Source: Lewinella sp. IMCC34191
Lineage (GTDB): Bacteria > Bacteroidota > Bacteroidia > Chitinophagales > Saprospiraceae
Direction: 5' to 3'
Length of the DNA: 64,000 nucleotides
Assembly (NCBI RefSeq): GCF_003390935.1
Contig: NZ_QNQZ01000015.1
Location: 1 to 64,000 of the forward strand
This document shows, piece after piece, positions 9,195-18,168 of this stretch; position 1 is the first letter of the stretch; every line of letters starts with the position of its first letter. The notes beneath the pieces were generated by a model. The model had not been told where the DNA came from, searched no databases, and saw only the letters and a list, made by a program, of their open reading frames with translations. The position numbers and the translations under genes are program-made.

Positions 9195-9209
9195 GATGGG
9201 TATACTAAA

Positions 9210-9217
9210 CAAAGATA
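9210..9217 (-). promoter_or_regulatory. -7 box TATCTTTG
   Basis: TATCTTTG on the reverse strand matches the Bacteroidota consensus TAnnTTTG. It lies 15 bases before the ATG at 9194 and shows that the TTG at 9212 is not the start. Confidence 0.75.
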
Positions 9218-9276
9218 GGATGGGAAGGTACCCAGAATCTCGTAACCGGTAAGCGACCTGTTTCCGAATTATCTTC

Positions 9277-9295
9277 TACCTGCGCTCCGCCGCCC
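9277..9295 (+). promoter_or_regulatory. Dispersed motif copy A, TACCTGCG type
   Basis: TACCTGCGCTCCGCCGCCC here is identical to 47136-47154. Upstream, ACCGGTA occurs at 24-25 bases distance in both copies. The motif points at the small membrane protein gene 9403. Its first eight bases fit TAnnTTTG except for TT being replaced by GC, so it may be a promoter variant. Confidence 0.5.
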
Positions 9296-9402
9296 CTATT
9301 TTTTTGGCTGGATTTACCTTAACACATACGAGGGTCTTCTGCCTGCCGTTCCATAATCAATCAACGCAATGTTGCGTCGCCCTCACCCATAAATCTCGTG
9401 AC

Positions 9403-9537
9403 ATGATTGTATTGTGTACCCTGCTTCTCGTCTTCATCGTCCTCTTCCTGCTGCCCTTCCTGACCTTCATGATCATCTACAAGAGCATCGATTTCGGTCG
9501 CTTCAACAAGTCCGTAGCGGGCCGCTCGACCGTCTAA
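9403..9537 (+). CDS. Small single-span membrane protein
   Basis: The 44-residue product is one long hydrophobic helix (about residues 2-26) with a short polar tail KSIDFGRFNKSVAGRSTV. A longer frame from 9304 exists, but the ATG at 9403 starts right at the membrane segment and gives a typical small membrane peptide. It is flanked by two inverted copies of the TACCTGCG motif. No family was recognised. It could act as a small regulator or subunit in the membrane, but nothing shows this directly. Confidence 0.5.
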   Translation: MIVLCTLLLVFIVLFLLPFLTFMIIYKSIDFGRFNKSVAGRSTV

Positions 9538-9556
9538 TTCGCGCCAGCCATTTTTT

Positions 9557-9574
9557 GGCGGCGGAGCGCAGGTA
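9557..9574 (-). promoter_or_regulatory. Dispersed motif copy B, inverted
   Basis: The reverse strand reads TACCTGCGCTCCGCCGCC, 18 of 18 bases as in copy A, and GGCTGG follows both copies after a short AT-rich spacer. It lies directly after the small membrane gene and points back across it. The bases just before it (CGCCA and TGGCG around a T-rich loop) could form a terminator hairpin. Confidence 0.5.
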
Positions 9575-9682
9575 AAATGCGTTTCGGTCAGCCAGGGCGT
9601 TAGCCAATACCCTGCACCTTTTTTAAACTGGCGTGTTTACTTGCTAAACCCGCGCGGCGCTCCCGCGCCGACTCTATCTCGT

Positions 9683-10312
9683 ATGCGTTTATTTGGCACC
9701 CGACGTGTCACCTCCGACTACCGTTCCGGAAATTTCACCTGCCCCCAATGTGCCGCCGAGCGAACTTACCGGCACCGGAAGGTGGCTAAGTACCTGGTCG
9801 CCTTTAACTTCCCACTTATCCCCCTGGCCCGTCTCGGTGAGTACATCGAGTGCGCGCACTGCCAGAGCACGTTCCTGCCCGACGTACTCGTGCGTGCCGG
9901 TGACGCCGACGGCCCGCATACGCTTTCCGAATACGAAAAAGCGGTGCGGCACACCATGGTCCTGATGATGCTGGCCGACGGCGAGGTCGACGACAACGAA
10001 CTCGACACCGTACTGGATATCGTAAACCGCTACGGCGATCATCCCATGAGCAGGATCGACCTGGAGGTTTACGCCGAACAGGTCCGGCGCCTGCCCCAGC
10101 CGGTGGGCACCTATCTGCGTCAGGTATCCCCTTCGCTCAACCAACACGGTAAGGAGCGCCTGATCCGCTGCGCCATGGCCGTCGCCTCCGCCGACGGGAA
10201 GATCGACCGGTCGGAAGTGGAGGTGATCCGGGAAATGGGCCGCAATCTGGATCTCTCACTGCACGAGCTGCAGTCCATCATCAACGCCGAACCGGAAGGG
10301 GTAGGGGCCTGA
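9683..10312 (+). CDS. Zinc-ribbon TerB-domain protein
   Basis: The product has 209 residues. Residues 20-62 carry a zinc ribbon with CPQC and CAHC. The rest is a TerB-like helical domain with acidic, potentially metal-binding loops LADGEVDDNE and SADGKIDRSE. There is no signal peptide, so it is cytoplasmic. TerB proteins occur in tellurite-resistance and stress systems, but single-domain forms are common and mostly uncharacterised. The upstream start at 9641 adds 14 atypical residues; the ATG at 9683 begins MRLFGTRRV next to the zinc ribbon and is preferred. Confidence 0.75.
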   Translation: MRLFGTRRVTSDYRSGNFTCPQCAAERTYRHRKVAKYLVAFNFPLIPLARLGEYIECAHCQSTFLPDVLVRAGDADGPHTLSEYEKAVRHTMVLMMLADGEVDDNELDTVLDIVNRYGDHPMSRIDLEVYAEQVRRLPQPVGTYLRQVSPSLNQHGKERLIRCAMAVASADGKIDRSEVEVIREMGRNLDLSLHELQSIINAEPEGVGA

Positions 10313-10328
10313 GTTCAATTCCGCTCGT

Positions 10329-10781
10329 ATGCCGAAGTCTCTTATCTCCTTACTTAGCCTGGTCTGCTGCGTAGTTTTTCTGACCTGTACGCCGGTGCGG
10401 CCTACCGCATCGCCAACACCGATCGCCTACCGGCAACCCACCCGCGACCGGATGGTCATCCTGACCTACAGCGCGGATTCCACTTACGGCTACACGCGCG
10501 ATAATCCCGTACTCGTCGGGGGCGGCTCCGATAGCGGCCCCTCCCGCGAACGCCTCTTCATCCACGCCCTCACCGGGCCGCAGGGGCAGGAGGTCCTCTA
10601 CCGTCGCCTCATAAGCTGCTGCCAATTCGATACCCCCAATGGCTTTGCCGGTACCGGCCTGCTCGATGTCTACGAACTGACGTACATGGGTCTGGACTCC
10701 GCCCGCATTCTGTACGTCAATATGTACGATGAGGGCGAGGTCTTCGTGCCGGTCGGCTTCAGCTGTCCTTCCGCTAAGTAG
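10329..10781 (+). CDS. Conserved Bacteroidota lipoprotein
   Basis: The product has 150 residues with a lipobox FLTC (Cys20). The conserved core around YGYTRDNPVLVGGG, ALTGPQGQEVLYRRL and ILYVNMYDEGE is a family I know from many flavobacterial and saprospirian genomes. Such proteins are sometimes labelled 2-dehydro-3-deoxyphosphooctonate aldolase, a label the sequence does not support: it is far too short and is exported. The function is unknown. It follows the TerB gene by 16 bp and may be co-transcribed with it. Confidence 0.7.
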   Translation: MPKSLISLLSLVCCVVFLTCTPVRPTASPTPIAYRQPTRDRMVILTYSADSTYGYTRDNPVLVGGGSDSGPSRERLFIHALTGPQGQEVLYRRLISCCQFDTPNGFAGTGLLDVYELTYMGLDSARILYVNMYDEGEVFVPVGFSCPSAK

Positions 10782-10831
10782 CGCTGTTTCGTGCGGGCCG
10801 GGCTATCCCCCGGATTCGCCTACATTGTACT

Positions 10832-12235
10832 ATGCGTACGATACTGACGATAGCGATCCTCCTCTTCGCCTGGTGCAACCTTAGGGCCCAGGATGGGCTC
10901 AATGCCAAGCCCAACGTAATTATCATTTTCGCCGATGACCTTGGTTATGGGGACCTGGGCGTCTACGGTCATCCCACCATCCGTACACCCAACCTGGATC
11001 GGATGGCCATGGAGGGGCAAAAATGGACTAACTTTTACGTCGGCGCGAGCGTGTGCACCCCCAGCCGGGCCGCCCTGCTCACGGGACGTCTGCCGGTACG
11101 CAGCGGTATGGCCAGCCGAACCAACCGGGTGCTCTTTCCCGATTCCAGGAACGGACTACCGGAATCCGAGGTGACACTGGCCGAGCAGCTTCAATCCGCC
11201 GGCTACGCCACCGCCTGTATCGGTAAATGGCATCTGGGGCACAAGGAGCCGTACTTGCCCACCAACAACGGCTTCGACTATTACTACGGCATCCCTTATT
11301 CGAACGATATGGATATTCGCGCCGGTTTGCTGGACGGGGTGGGTTACTTCGATTTCTTCACCACGCCGGCGGGGCGGGAGACCGAGAGCTACAACGTCCC
11401 CCTGATGCGGAATACGGAGGTCATCGAGCGTCCGGCCGATCAAACGACCATTACCCGGCGCTATACGGACGAAGCCATTAATTTCATTAAGGATCACCGC
11501 GAGAAGCCCTTTTTCGTGTACCTGGCACACAACCTGCCCCACGTCCCCCTGTTTGCGTCCGACAGCTTCTTACATACCAGCAAGCGCGGATTATACGGCG
11601 ACGTTGTAGCGGAAATCGACCACAACATTGGCCGCGTCATCGAGACGCTGAAGTCCGAAGGCCTGGCCGAAAATACCATCGTGGTATTCACCTCCGATAA
11701 CGGCCCCTGGCTGCCCTTCGGCGTCGAGGGCGGGAGTGCCGGCCTGCTGCGGGATGGCAAAGGAACGACCTGGGAAGGCGGCATGCGGGAGCCCTGCATC
11801 GTCTGGTCACCCGGCAATATCGAACCGGCCGTTATAACCGATCTGGGAGCAACGATGGATTTATTTACCACCTTCAGCCAGCTGGCCGCCGTACCCGTTC
11901 CGGAAGACCGGGTGGTGGACGGGCTTGACCTCGGTCCGGTCTTCTTCCGGGGCGAAGCCAGCCCGCGCCAGGATATGTTTTACTACCGCGGCGACGAACT
12001 CTACGCCGTTCGAATGGGGGACTTCAAGGCGCACTTCATCACCGAGAGCGGATACTCCGGGGCCGGTCGGGAAACGCACGATCCACCCCTCCTCTACAAC
12101 GTCAATGTCGACCCCTCCGAGGCCTTCGACATCGGCGCCGAACACCCCGAAGTACTGGACCTGATCGGGCAACTCGTCGCCGAGCACGAGGCCAAAATGG
12201 TGAAGGGGGAAGATCAGCTGAAGGATAGGGATTAG
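10832..12235 (+). CDS. Secreted sulfatase, arylsulfatase type
   Basis: The product has 467 residues with a signal peptide (about residues 1-19). It belongs to the formylglycine-dependent sulfatases of family S1. Cys75 in CTPSRAALLTG is the residue converted to formylglycine. Asp35/Asp36 in FADDLG bind calcium, Lys132/His134 in GKWHLG contact sulfate, and FTSDNGPW supplies further metal ligands. It removes sulfate esters from a glycan or small substrate outside the cytoplasm. The maturase is not in the window. A second sulfatase follows 105 bp later in the same direction. Confidence 0.9.
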   Translation: MRTILTIAILLFAWCNLRAQDGLNAKPNVIIIFADDLGYGDLGVYGHPTIRTPNLDRMAMEGQKWTNFYVGASVCTPSRAALLTGRLPVRSGMASRTNRVLFPDSRNGLPESEVTLAEQLQSAGYATACIGKWHLGHKEPYLPTNNGFDYYYGIPYSNDMDIRAGLLDGVGYFDFFTTPAGRETESYNVPLMRNTEVIERPADQTTITRRYTDEAINFIKDHREKPFFVYLAHNLPHVPLFASDSFLHTSKRGLYGDVVAEIDHNIGRVIETLKSEGLAENTIVVFTSDNGPWLPFGVEGGSAGLLRDGKGTTWEGGMREPCIVWSPGNIEPAVITDLGATMDLFTTFSQLAAVPVPEDRVVDGLDLGPVFFRGEASPRQDMFYYRGDELYAVRMGDFKAHFITESGYSGAGRETHDPPLLYNVNVDPSEAFDIGAEHPEVLDLIGQLVAEHEAKMVKGEDQLKDRD

Positions 12236-12340
12236 CGATCGGCTACGATCACCGGGTGGCCGCGACCGGGATCATCAAGCCGTATCCGGCTTCACGAATT
12301 CCGCTGCGTTCACTTTATCCAGAGCACGTATCTTCCGGCT

Positions 12341-13933
12341 ATGCTTCGATCTGCCACACTTTACCTATTCATCCTTATTCTGACCGCCTGCGGTACCGCG
12401 TCCGACTCGGAAACGGATGCCGACCAGGCCGCCCGCCGGCCAAATATCATCTTCATTATGTCGGACGACCACGCCCAGCGCGCGATCTCGGCCTACAGCG
12501 ATGAGTTGATCCAAACCCCGAACCTGGACCGGATTGCCAACGAAGGCATGCTGTTCCACAATAGCTTCGTGACCAATTCGATCTGCGCGCCCAGCCGCGC
12601 GGCTATCCTGACCGGGAAGTACAGCCACATCAACGGCAAGATCGACAACCTGTCGCCCTTCGATCCCAATCAGTGGACCTTTACCGAAGCCCTGCACGAT
12701 GCTGGCTACCGGACCTCGCTGTTCGGTAAACACCACCTGCAGGAGATACCCCACGGGCTGGATGAATACCGCGCCCTGATCGGGCAGGGGGATTACTACA
12801 ATCCGACCTTCATCCACAACGGGGACACCCTGGCTCCCACCAAGGGGTACACGACCACCCTGATCACCGACTACGCCCTGGAAGAACTGCAGCGGAACGC
12901 CGACAGCGATCAGCCCTTCATGATGCTGTACTGGCATAAAGCGCCCCACCGCAACTGGATGCCGGACACCAGCGACTTGGACGGATTGCTCGACAACGAA
13001 TACCCCGAACCGGCCACCCTGCGTGATGACTACGCCGGCCGGCCCGCCGCGGCCAATGCCGATATGCGCATCGCCGATATGTTTGTCAGCCAGGATCTGA
13101 AAGTGATCGAGGAATACGAACCGAACGACCCCGGAACGGGCGGGGCAACCTTTTGGGAGGGAGGATCCGCCCAGATGGCCCGCTATTTCTACAACGAGAT
13201 CGATCGCCTGCACCCCGACCAGCGCGCCGCCTGGCAACCCTTCCTGGACCGGGTAGGCCGCGAATGGCAGCAAGTCAAGGGAACGGAGGAGGAACTGAGC
13301 TGGCGCTACCAGCGCTACATGCAGGATTACCTGGCCAGCGTAAAGAGCGTGGACGATAATGTCGGCCGGGTACTTGACTACCTCGACGAAAGCGGGCTCG
13401 CTGACAACACCATCGTGATCTACACCAGCGACCAGGGCTTCTACCTCGGCGAGCACGGCTGGTACGATAAGCGATTCATGTACGAGGAGAGCCATCGCAC
13501 GCCGCTGATGATCCGCTATCCGGCGCGCATCGACGCCGGTACCACCGTTGATGAGCTCGTACTGAACATCGACATAGCGCCTACGCTGCTTGAACTGGCC
13601 GATACCTTGATTCCGGAGGAACTGCAAGGCTACAGTCTCGTCCCCCTCTTCGACGGGGAGGCCCCGGACGATTGGCGCGACTTCATCTACTACCGCTACT
13701 ACCAGCAGATGAACAGCTTTCACCGGGTCGCCCGCCACGAAGGCGTGCGCGGGGATCGCTACAAGCTCATCCACTTTACGGAGCCGGGCTTCGAAGGTTA
13801 CGAGTTGTACGATCTTGACGAAGACCCCAATGAGATGGAAAACCGAATCGACGATCCGGACCTAACGGCGGAGAAGGAACGACTTCAAAGCGAACTGCGG
13901 GAAAAACGCCGGGAGCTGGAGGTCACGGACTAG
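12341..13933 (+). CDS. Lipoprotein sulfatase, S1 family
   Basis: The product has 530 residues and the lipobox LTAC (Cys17), so it should be membrane-anchored. The formylglycine site is Cys82 in CAPSRAAILTGK, with metal-binding Asp42/Asp43 in SDDH and a C-terminal YTSDQGFYLGEHGWYDKR block. This block resembles N-acetylglucosamine-6-sulfatase-like and related S1 subfamilies. It has the same direction as the first sulfatase. Its stop TAG forms, with the convergent PBP gene, the shared palindrome CTAG at 13930-13933. Confidence 0.88.
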   Translation: MLRSATLYLFILILTACGTASDSETDADQAARRPNIIFIMSDDHAQRAISAYSDELIQTPNLDRIANEGMLFHNSFVTNSICAPSRAAILTGKYSHINGKIDNLSPFDPNQWTFTEALHDAGYRTSLFGKHHLQEIPHGLDEYRALIGQGDYYNPTFIHNGDTLAPTKGYTTTLITDYALEELQRNADSDQPFMMLYWHKAPHRNWMPDTSDLDGLLDNEYPEPATLRDDYAGRPAAANADMRIADMFVSQDLKVIEEYEPNDPGTGGATFWEGGSAQMARYFYNEIDRLHPDQRAAWQPFLDRVGREWQQVKGTEEELSWRYQRYMQDYLASVKSVDDNVGRVLDYLDESGLADNTIVIYTSDQGFYLGEHGWYDKRFMYEESHRTPLMIRYPARIDAGTTVDELVLNIDIAPTLLELADTLIPEELQGYSLVPLFDGEAPDDWRDFIYYRYYQQMNSFHRVARHEGVRGDRYKLIHFTEPGFEGYELYDLDEDPNEMENRIDDPDLTAEKERLQSELREKRRELEVTD

Positions 13934-16254
13934 TTGCCGCCCTCTCCTGGATCACCGCCTTCCGGCTCGGTAGCTACCTCCCGCACGGGCATCGTCTGGC
14001 TGGGTACCTCTTCAAATTGAATCTCCTGGACAACCTCGACCGGCGGAATGAACGCGGAACAGGACAAAGACTGGAGGATCTCCCGCGGTACCTCCGCAAA
14101 CTCATCGCCCAGTTGGCCGGCTACGAGGGTTTCCGCCGCCACTTTCTCCAGGAAATAAGCCCAGATCGGCAGGGCGGAATGCGATCCGTTGCCCATCTGT
14201 CCGCTGCGGAAGCGGACTCCGGTATTCTCGCCGCCTACCCAGGCGCCGCCGGTTAGTTTGGGTGTGCTGCCCAGATACCAGCCGTCGGCCATATTCTGGG
14301 TGGTGCCGGTCTTACCGATGCTGGGGCGGGTAACGCCGTACTGCCACCGCAAACGACTGGCCGTTCCCCGCTCGACGACGTAGCGCAGCATGGTCTGCAT
14401 CTCGAGCGCCCGATCGTGTTCCAGGATTTCCTTCGGCTGATTGTGGTGCTCATAGATTACTTTTCCGTCCCCGTCAACGATCCGGCTCACGTAGTAGGGC
14501 TCCATGAACCGTCCCTCATTGGCGAAGGTGCCGAAGGCGGCCGTCATCTCGTAGAGGCTGCCTTGGGCCGTCCCGAGCGCGATACTCGGTATAGGACGGA
14601 TCTCACCGGTCAGGCCCACTTCGCGGGCCAGTTCGACCACCGGTTCCGGGCCCGTCTCCATGATCATGCGGACGGCGGCCACGTTCGATGATTGCTCCAG
14701 CGCACCGTGCATCGAATAGGTGCCCCCGTGGACCCAATCGGAGTTATGCGGTGTCCAGGGGCCGTCCTCATCCGCGTAGGTCCGCAGCGAGTTGCTCAGG
14801 CGATGACAGGGATCGTAGCCCTCGCGCAGCGCCGTAGCGTAAACGAAAGGCTTGAAGGTCGAGCCAGTTTGCCGGCGGCTCAGGACGTGATCGTAGTGGC
14901 TGAACGCAAAATCGCTTCCCCCCACCCAGGCGCGCACGGCTCCCGTCGTGTGATCGATAACCAGAAAACCGGAACGGAGAAACGCGAGCGAATGCTTTAC
15001 GCTGTCGAGCGGACTGAATTCCCCCACCAGAGGCTCGGCGTTCGGCACGGCCAGTTCCATCGGTCGGGTTTCCTCGAATTCGGCGGCGAGGGCAGTACTG
15101 TCTTTCCCCGCGGCTAGGCCTGAGCGCCACCGCGTACTGTTGCGTACGGCCCCGCGCAGAGAGGCATCCGTTTCCCAGGCCGTCCGGCGGCCGAGGTGAC
15201 GAACGAATTCCCTTTGTAGCCGGTCCATCTGTTCCACGACGGCGGTCTCGGCGTGCCGCTGCAGGCGCGTATCGAGGGTGGTATGGATGCGTAGATTATC
15301 ACTGTACAGGTTGTACGGCTCGCCGTCGGCACGCGTCATACCGGCAAGAATCTTCTCCGTTTGCCGGCGTACGGCCTGGGCGAAGTGGGGGGCGGGGCGT
15401 TCGCTCTGCGTTTTGCGGAAGTAATTCAGGCACAATGAGTCGGTCATTGCCTCCTCCATTTCCTCCTCGTTCAGGTAGCCGGCGTTGGCCATCAGCCGGA
15501 TGACCAGGTCCGTCCGCTCGGCATTGCGTTCCGGGGCGCGCAGCGGGTCGTAGCTGCTCGTCCCTTTGAGGGAGGCAACCAGGCTCGCCGACTGCCGCAC
15601 GGTCAGGTCGGCAGGTTCCTTTTGGAAGTATCGCTCCGTAGCCGCGGCGATGCCGAAGGTATTTCCGGGGAAGCTCACCGTATTCACGTAGCGCTTGATG
15701 ACCTCTTCCTTCGGCATGACGCTTTCCAGCCGGTTGGCCAGGATGCCCTCCCGCAATTTGTGCAGCAGCAGATCGACGGAGGTGCCGTAGCCTAGATCGG
15801 GCCTGCCGTATGCATTCTTGATCAGTTGCTGGCTAAGGGTAGAGCCGCCCCCCTGGTCGTCTTCCCCAAGGAGCATGGTTTTATAGGCTACGCGTCCGTA
15901 GGCTTCCCAGTCGATGCCTCCGTGGGTGTAGAAACGACTGTCTTCCGTAGCCACCAGGGCCTGCACGAGATGCTCGGGCAGATCTTCGAATTCCGTCACG
16001 GTCCGGTCCTGGGCGAAAAACCGCCCCAGGCTCTCGCCGTTAATGTCGTACACCTCACTACCAATGTCGTTGCGGTAGTCCAGCAGCGCTTGGCGCGAGG
16101 GCATGTGGCCGAACGCGCCCATGCTGACCAGCGAAAGCAGGACGATAACGGATAGGACGACAAGGGCAACCAATCCGAGCAGACCGGTGACGGAATAGAA
16201 GGTCTTTGGACGCTCCTTTCGCCAGTGGCGGAGTCGGATAAAAAACTGCTGCAT
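13930..16254 (-). CDS. Class A penicillin-binding protein (PBP1A-like)
   Basis: The product has 774 residues: a cytoplasmic basic start, one membrane segment (about residues 18-46), a GT51 glycosyltransferase domain with EDSRFYTHGG and GGSTLSQQLIKN, and a transpeptidase domain. In the latter, STFKPF holds the catalytic Ser, SSN is the second motif and KTGTTQN the third. It polymerises and cross-links peptidoglycan at the inner membrane. The C-terminal tail is Glu/Pro-rich. Length and order fit PBP1A/1B of Bacteroidota. Confidence 0.92.
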   Translation of the reverse strand: MQQFFIRLRHWRKERPKTFYSVTGLLGLVALVVLSVIVLLSLVSMGAFGHMPSRQALLDYRNDIGSEVYDINGESLGRFFAQDRTVTEFEDLPEHLVQALVATEDSRFYTHGGIDWEAYGRVAYKTMLLGEDDQGGGSTLSQQLIKNAYGRPDLGYGTSVDLLLHKLREGILANRLESVMPKEEVIKRYVNTVSFPGNTFGIAAATERYFQKEPADLTVRQSASLVASLKGTSSYDPLRAPERNAERTDLVIRLMANAGYLNEEEMEEAMTDSLCLNYFRKTQSERPAPHFAQAVRRQTEKILAGMTRADGEPYNLYSDNLRIHTTLDTRLQRHAETAVVEQMDRLQREFVRHLGRRTAWETDASLRGAVRNSTRWRSGLAAGKDSTALAAEFEETRPMELAVPNAEPLVGEFSPLDSVKHSLAFLRSGFLVIDHTTGAVRAWVGGSDFAFSHYDHVLSRRQTGSTFKPFVYATALREGYDPCHRLSNSLRTYADEDGPWTPHNSDWVHGGTYSMHGALEQSSNVAAVRMIMETGPEPVVELAREVGLTGEIRPIPSIALGTAQGSLYEMTAAFGTFANEGRFMEPYYVSRIVDGDGKVIYEHHNQPKEILEHDRALEMQTMLRYVVERGTASRLRWQYGVTRPSIGKTGTTQNMADGWYLGSTPKLTGGAWVGGENTGVRFRSGQMGNGSHSALPIWAYFLEKVAAETLVAGQLGDEFAEVPREILQSLSCSAFIPPVEVVQEIQFEEVPSQTMPVREVATEPEGGDPGEGGN

Positions 16255-16309
16255 GTCAGGGTGGGGGATTTCCGGGGATGGACTAATGGGAAAACAACTA
16301 CTGAAGCAC

Positions 16310-16317
16310 TATGTTTG
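16310..16317 (+). promoter_or_regulatory. Possible -7 box TATGTTTG
   Basis: TATGTTTG followed by TCGCCGG is nearly the same as the promoter-like site at 52866. It is 219 bp before the subtilase start, so if used it gives a long leader. Confidence 0.35.
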
Positions 16318-16484
16318 TCGCCGGTTACCGGGCGGCACTTGCGGTCAGCCGGTGACGAACGGTGACTTATGACGTCCGATTTGGTACGGGGTCACCGGTA
16401 AGCTTTTACCATTTTAAGCTTTTTCTAACCATACGTCCGGCCGCCGGGCGGTTTCCAATACACCAGCCCGTTTTACGGACCAGG

Positions 16485-16493
16485 TAAACTTTG
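16485..16493 (+). promoter_or_regulatory. Possible promoter TAAACTTTG
   Basis: This sequence resembles TAnnTTTG with one extra base and lies 43 bp before the subtilase ATG at 16536. Confidence 0.4.
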
Positions 16494-16535
16494 GGGCCCG
16501 CCCCGCCCTTAATACTATCCGCCAAAAGAACCATT

Positions 16536-18167
16536 ATGAAACAACTATTATTAACGCTCAGCCTGGTGTTTACGCTCGGCCTGTCCGCACAGGACGCCGC
16601 CCCCCAAAACTGGTGGGAACTTGACCGGACTGACAATTCCTTTCCCGGCGTCAGCGCCGCCAAGGCCAATGAGTACCTCGCCGATAAAAAAGCGGAGCCT
16701 GTAGTCGTTGCGGTAATCGACTCGGGAGTCGATATCGAGCACGAAGACCTGCAGGGAGCCATCTGGACCAACGAAGATGAAATTCCCGGAAACGGAATTG
16801 ACGACGATAAGAACGGCTATGTCGACGACGTACACGGCTGGAACTTTATCGGCGGAGCGGACGGACGCAATGTCAACTACGAAAACCTCGAGATCGTCCG
16901 CCTCTATAATCAAATGCACGCCAAGTACAACAACCGCAACCGCGACGGCCTCAACAAAAAGGAACGCCGCGAATACGATCGCTACCAGGAATACAAGGAA
17001 GTGATCGACAACAAGCGCGCCGAGCTCGGTCCCTCCGCCGCCCAGTACGCTATGATCAAGGAAGCCGTCGATGCAGCCATTGAGGAGCTCGACATGGAAC
17101 CCGAGGACGTGACCGCCGAAGACATTGCCGGTCTGGAGAGTGAGGACGAAAATATCGCCATCGTCAAGCGCGTAGTCGCCAACGCCGCCGCCAGCGGTGC
17201 CACCTTCGCCGATGTTTACGGCCAGCTGGAAGGAGCTACGGACTACTTCGACTCCCAGCTCAAGTACAACTACAACCCCGATTTCGACGCCCGCGACATC
17301 GTCGGCGACGATCCCAACGACATGAAGGATCGTTACTACGGCAACAACGACGTAGAAGGCCCTGATGCCTCCCACGGCACCCACGTTGCCGGTATCATCG
17401 CCGCCGTGCGCGACAACGATCTCGGTGTAAACGGAGTAGGTGGATCTAACGTCCGCATCATGAGCATCCGTACCGTACCCAACGGCGACGAGCGCGACAA
17501 GGACGTGGCTAATGCCATCCGCTACGCCGTCGACAACGGAGCTAAAGTGATCAACATGAGCTTTGGCAAAGGCCAGAGCCCCCATAAAGACGCCGTCGAT
17601 GACGCCATGAACTACGCCCAGAAGAACGACGTGCTGCTCGTACACGCCGCCGGTAACGACGGCAAGCAACTCACCCTGGAAAACAACTATCCCAACGATA
17701 CCTACCAGGGCCGCCGGCGCACCGGTAAGACCTGGATCGAAGTCGGAGCCGCGGGTAGCAATTACGACGAGTCCCTCGCCGCGAGCTTCTCCAACTACAA
17801 TAAGGAATACGTCGACGTATTCGCCCCGGGTGCCCGCATCTACAGCACCACCCCCGACAACGAGTACGCCACCTTCGATGGTACCTCCATGGCCGCGCCG
17901 ATGGTTGCCGGTATCGCCGCCCTCGTGCGGAGTTACTTCCCCGATCTGAAGGCCAAGCAGGTGAAGGAGATCATCGAGGAAAGTGCCGTGCCCGTCGTGC
18001 TGCAGGTCGTTAAGCCCGGCAGCGAAGGCGAAAAGGTAAATTTCGCCGACCTCTCCGCCACCGGTGGCCTGGCCAACGCTTACACCGCCGTGAAGCTAGC
18101 CGAGCGCACCAAAGGCAAGAACCGCCGCCTGCGCGATGAGCGCGACGAAAGCCTCATCCAGTACTAG
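16536..18167 (+). CDS. Secreted subtilisin-like serine protease (S8)
   Basis: The product has 543 residues with a signal peptide ending near LSAQ (about residue 18). The catalytic Asp lies in [13 protein letters not shown], His in HGTHVAGI and Ser in [12 protein letters not shown] long, charged insert of about 150 residues sits between the Asp and His blocks, as in S8 subtilases of Bacteroidota. No type IX secretion C-terminal domain is evident; the protein ends in a basic and acidic tail. The start at 16536 is used because the upstream extension from 16491 precedes the signal peptide. The next gene, selD, begins one base after its stop. Confidence 0.9.
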   Translation: MKQLLLTLSLVFTLGLSAQDAAPQNWWELDRTDNSFPGVSAAKANEYLADKKAEPVVVAVIDSGVDIEHEDLQGAIWTNEDEIPGNGIDDDKNGYVDDVHGWNFIGGADGRNVNYENLEIVRLYNQMHAKYNNRNRDGLNKKERREYDRYQEYKEVIDNKRAELGPSAAQYAMIKEAVDAAIEELDMEPEDVTAEDIAGLESEDENIAIVKRVVANAAASGATFADVYGQLEGATDYFDSQLKYNYNPDFDARDIVGDDPNDMKDRYYGNNDVEGPDASHGTHVAGIIAAVRDNDLGVNGVGGSNVRIMSIRTVPNGDERDKDVANAIRYAVDNGAKVINMSFGKGQSPHKDAVDDAMNYAQKNDVLLVHAAGNDGKQLTLENNYPNDTYQGRRRTGKTWIEVGAAGSNYDESLAASFSNYNKEYVDVFAPGARIYSTTPDNEYATFDGTSMAAPMVAGIAALVRSYFPDLKAKQVKEIIEESAVPVVLQVVKPGSEGEKVNFADLSATGGLANAYTAVKLAERTKGKNRRLRDERDESLIQY

Positions 18168-18168
18168 C

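Noticed and set aside
12365-13774. 469-codon reverse-strand frame over the second sulfatase
   Set aside because: It is the mirror of a GC-rich real gene with formylglycine and metal motifs; its own protein has no recognisable features.
16551-17669. 372-codon reverse-strand frame over the subtilase
   Set aside because: Val/Gly-rich shadow of the S8 protease; no motif of its own.
16536-18167. Type IX secretion C-terminal domain on the subtilase
   Set aside because: The C-terminus is a charged tail without the conserved CTD strands.
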